Assembly: GCA_023442465.1 (NCBI GenBank)
Contig: JAEZZQ010000032.1
Span: 1-6,721 of the forward strand
Length of the DNA stretch: 6,721 bases
Origin: Bacillota bacterium
GTDB lineage: Bacteria; Bacillota; Clostridia; Lachnospirales; Lachnospiraceae
Reading direction: 5' to 3'
A program made the position numbers and the translations under genes. This document shows positions 5,803 through 6,721 of this stretch, in pieces. The notes beneath the pieces are model-generated. The model did no database searches and had not been told where the DNA came from. It saw only the letters and a list, made by a program, of their open reading frames with translations. Position 1 is the stretch's first letter. The number at the start of each line of letters is the position of its first letter.

Positions 5803-6150
5803 CTAAACAATATTTTCTCCTAAAATAATTTTTGGCATAGTAGTCAAACAACGATTCCAGCGCTTGTAAAAATGCTCCAGACCAAGCTTAGAAACACGAG
5901 CATGAGTTTCCTCATCTCTAACTGTCCAGTGTAAGACATAAGTTATTTTACCTACATGGCGAGTTAGACGAACAGGTAAATCGCCCTCTTTCACGGCATT
6001 AAAATCTTTTTGCCGATGAGTACGTTTAATATATCGAACCTCCATCACGCCATCCTGTTCCATATAAAAGTCGGCGACCTCTTTCATAAGTTGCTCGATT
6101 TCATCTTGTTTTTCAATTTTTGCCTCATATATGCAAATTTCATTAAACAT
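5803..6150 (-). CDS. Probable dimeric alpha/beta-barrel (ABM-like) protein
   Basis: This is 115 residues, cytosolic, without signal or membrane segments. The predicted order is strand (NEICIYEAKI), helix (KQDEIEQLMKEVADFYMEQ), strand (GVMEVRYIKRT), strand (VGKITYVLHWTV), helix (EETHARVSKLGLEHFYKRW) and a final strand (PKIILGENI). This beta-alpha-beta-beta-alpha-beta pattern and size fit the antibiotic biosynthesis monooxygenase / dimeric ferredoxin-like superfamily. Members range from quinol monooxygenases to heme-degrading enzymes and non-enzymes, and I see no residue that decides the substrate. GGAGG at 6159-6163 supports the start. The gene is more AT-rich than the ICE genes, which suggests a different origin. 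It has its own promoter overlapped by a palindrome and lies upstream of the IS in the same direction. Confidence 0.65.
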   Translation of the reverse strand: MFNEICIYEAKIEKQDEIEQLMKEVADFYMEQDGVMEVRYIKRTHRQKDFNAVKEGDLPVRLTRHVGKITYVLHWTVRDEETHARVSKLGLEHFYKRWNRCLTTMPKIILGENIV

Positions 6151-6222
6151 TTATTTTACCTCCATCATAAAACATAAATAGCTTTTGGCTCAAAACTGCT
6201 CAACAAATTCTTGTTTATCATT

Positions 6223-6251
6223 ATCATACCATCTTGAAGAGATCACTTCAA
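6223..6251 (-). promoter_or_regulatory. Promoter of the ABM-like gene with overlapping palindromic site
   Basis: Minus strand: TTGAAG (6251-6246), 17-base spacer, TATGAT (6228-6223, five of six to consensus). A perfect inverted repeat TTGAAG-N6-CTTCAA (6234-6251) covers the -35 and part of the spacer, a good place for a repressor operator. No regulator gene is visible in the window. Confidence 0.6.
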
Positions 6252-6288
6252 TAAACTTGATATGAACATCTGAAAAGGAGAAGCACAT

Positions 6289-6387
6289 ATGAAAATGAAA
6301 ATCCGTTCACCGTCCTTATGCAGGGATACTCTAGACGATTCTCGGAATGTAGGAAGGCAAGATGATCAAATATTTAGAACCTATTGA
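6289..6387 (+). CDS. Doubtful 32-residue ORF or gene remnant
   Basis: It starts MKMKIRSPSLCRDTLDD and stops at TGA after 32 codons. In its favour are AAAGGAG at 6274-6280 at proper spacing and a hairpin terminator shortly after (6407). Against it, the length is small, I recognise no family, and the plus-strand promoter is weak (TTGAAG at 6234 lacks a good -10). It may be the truncated start of a gene that lost its remainder, or a short leader. It is divergent from the ABM-like gene across 138 bases. Confidence 0.35.
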   Translation: MKMKIRSPSLCRDTLDDSRNVGRQDDQIFRTY

Positions 6388-6406
6388 CGGAGCTTATATC
6401 AGAAAG

Positions 6407-6442
6407 GCCAGGAAAGCGGCTCGTGCCGCTCTCCTGGCTTTT
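6407..6442. terminator. Bidirectional-looking hairpin terminator
   Basis: A 14-bp stem with one A-C mismatch (6407-6420 with 6425-6438) and a TCGT loop. Plus-strand reading is followed by TTTTCC; minus-strand reading is followed by CTTTCT. It lies 18 bases beyond the stop of the 55-residue minus-strand gene and 19 after the small plus-strand ORF, so it may serve both. Confidence 0.75.
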
Positions 6443-6456
6443 CCAAAATGGTTTCG

Positions 6457-6624
6457 CTATTCTTCCTCACCCTCCGGACCCAATTCTTTTCTAAGCTCCA
6501 GCACCACGCCGTCATCGCCGGAGATAAAAAGCTCCTCCGTTTTTTGCTGCGCACGCTGAAGCAACGAAATCGTGTCCGTCACATCGTTGAACAACGAATC
6601 GTACATTTTTTTATAGTCTGCCAT
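6457..6624 (-). CDS. Small acidic helical protein, 55 residues, unknown function
   Basis: The ORF starts MADYKKMYDSLFNDVTDTIS, continues with LLQRAQQKTEELFI, then DDGVVLELRKELG, and ends in PEGEEE. It looks like two amphipathic helices with an acidic tail. Small proteins of the type M-x-x-Y-K-x-x-Y-x-x-L-F-x-x-V-T-D-x-I...LL...AQ...TEEL are common in clostridial genomes, by memory, and remain without known function. AGGAGG at 6632-6637 lies seven bases before the ATG, a good promoter lies upstream, and a hairpin terminator follows, so it appears to be a complete one-gene transcription unit. Confidence 0.75.
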   Translation of the reverse strand: MADYKKMYDSLFNDVTDTISLLQRAQQKTEELFISGDDGVVLELRKELGPEGEEE

Positions 6625-6669
6625 GCAATTGACCTCCTAACATTATTTCGGCGGCCACCGTTGTGTGGT

Positions 6670-6698
6670 ATTGAAACTCTGAAAGAGCTGATTGTCAA
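6670..6698 (-). promoter_or_regulatory. Sigma-A-type promoter of the 55-residue gene
   Basis: Minus strand: perfect TTGACA (6698-6693), a 17-base spacer, then TTCAAT (6675-6670, four of six). It lies 45 bases upstream of the start codon. A near-palindrome CGGCGGCCACCG (6649-6660) falls near the expected transcript start and could form a small 5' hairpin or a binding site. Confidence 0.6.
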
Positions 6699-6721
6699 GT
6701 CGTTTTTGAAGTTTTCTCAAG

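Noticed and set aside
4137..6207. Direct repeat CTGCTCAACAAA at 4137-4148 and 6196-6207 flanking the IS and ABM-like gene, considered as an att-type repeat
   Set aside because: One 12-base exact match is about what chance gives in a window of this size, the match does not extend, and the second copy lacks the GT core and left target sequence.
6362..6559. 65-codon plus-strand frame starting MIKYLEPIDG
   Set aside because: It runs through the hairpin terminator and is antisense to the 55-residue gene, and it has no RBS.

Overview
The window looks like part of an integrative conjugative element (ICE) from a Clostridia-type Firmicute, probably a gut or anaerobic relative of Oscillospiraceae or Lachnospiraceae. 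This rests on strong AGGAGG-type ribosome binding sites, Gram-positive signal peptides, and the gene set DUF4320 / TadE-like / DUF6550 / Gly-rich secreted protein / DUF3852, which I recognise from ICEs of that group. No 16S, tRNA or species marker is present, so the host is inferred.

Positions 1-4104 are a plus-strand block of envelope or transfer genes. In order they are: the 3' end of a DUF4320 gene; a TadE/TadG-like single-pass pseudopilin overlapping it by ATGA; a DUF6550 membrane-anchored stalk protein; a 566-residue exported protein with a Trp-rich patch; a small cytosolic protein that looks faintly like an ADP-ribosyltransferase fold; and a DUF3852 protein with the signal peptide plus two membrane helices of a VirB2/TrbC pilin. 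Together they plausibly build the extracellular part of a conjugation apparatus. Strong hairpins lie between several of these genes.

Positions 4150-5749 are a complete IS110-family insertion sequence on the minus strand, inferred to be exactly 1600 bp. It has an intact 400-residue DEDD recombinase with a ~235-nt non-coding left end upstream. That left end holds a recognisable bridge RNA: a 13-bp 5' hairpin, a target-binding loop closed by a perfect 10-bp stem, and a donor loop. The guide segments can be read against this copy's own junctions. The left target guide matches the left flank, the right target guide matches the right flank (one G.T wobble), and the left donor guide matches the right end of the element. 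This fixes the boundaries and a probable GT core (minus-strand sense). The right end carries a large near-perfect inverted repeat with an outward-facing promoter-like sequence.

Positions 5750-6721 are different in character and more AT-rich around the first gene. They hold a minus-strand gene for a probable dimeric alpha/beta-barrel (ABM-like) protein with a palindromic site over its promoter, a doubtful 32-codon plus-strand ORF, a bidirectional-looking hairpin terminator, and a 55-residue minus-strand protein with a good promoter and RBS. The ABM-like gene lies just upstream of, and in the same direction as, the bridge RNA and recombinase, with no clear terminator between them, so it may feed transcription into the IS.
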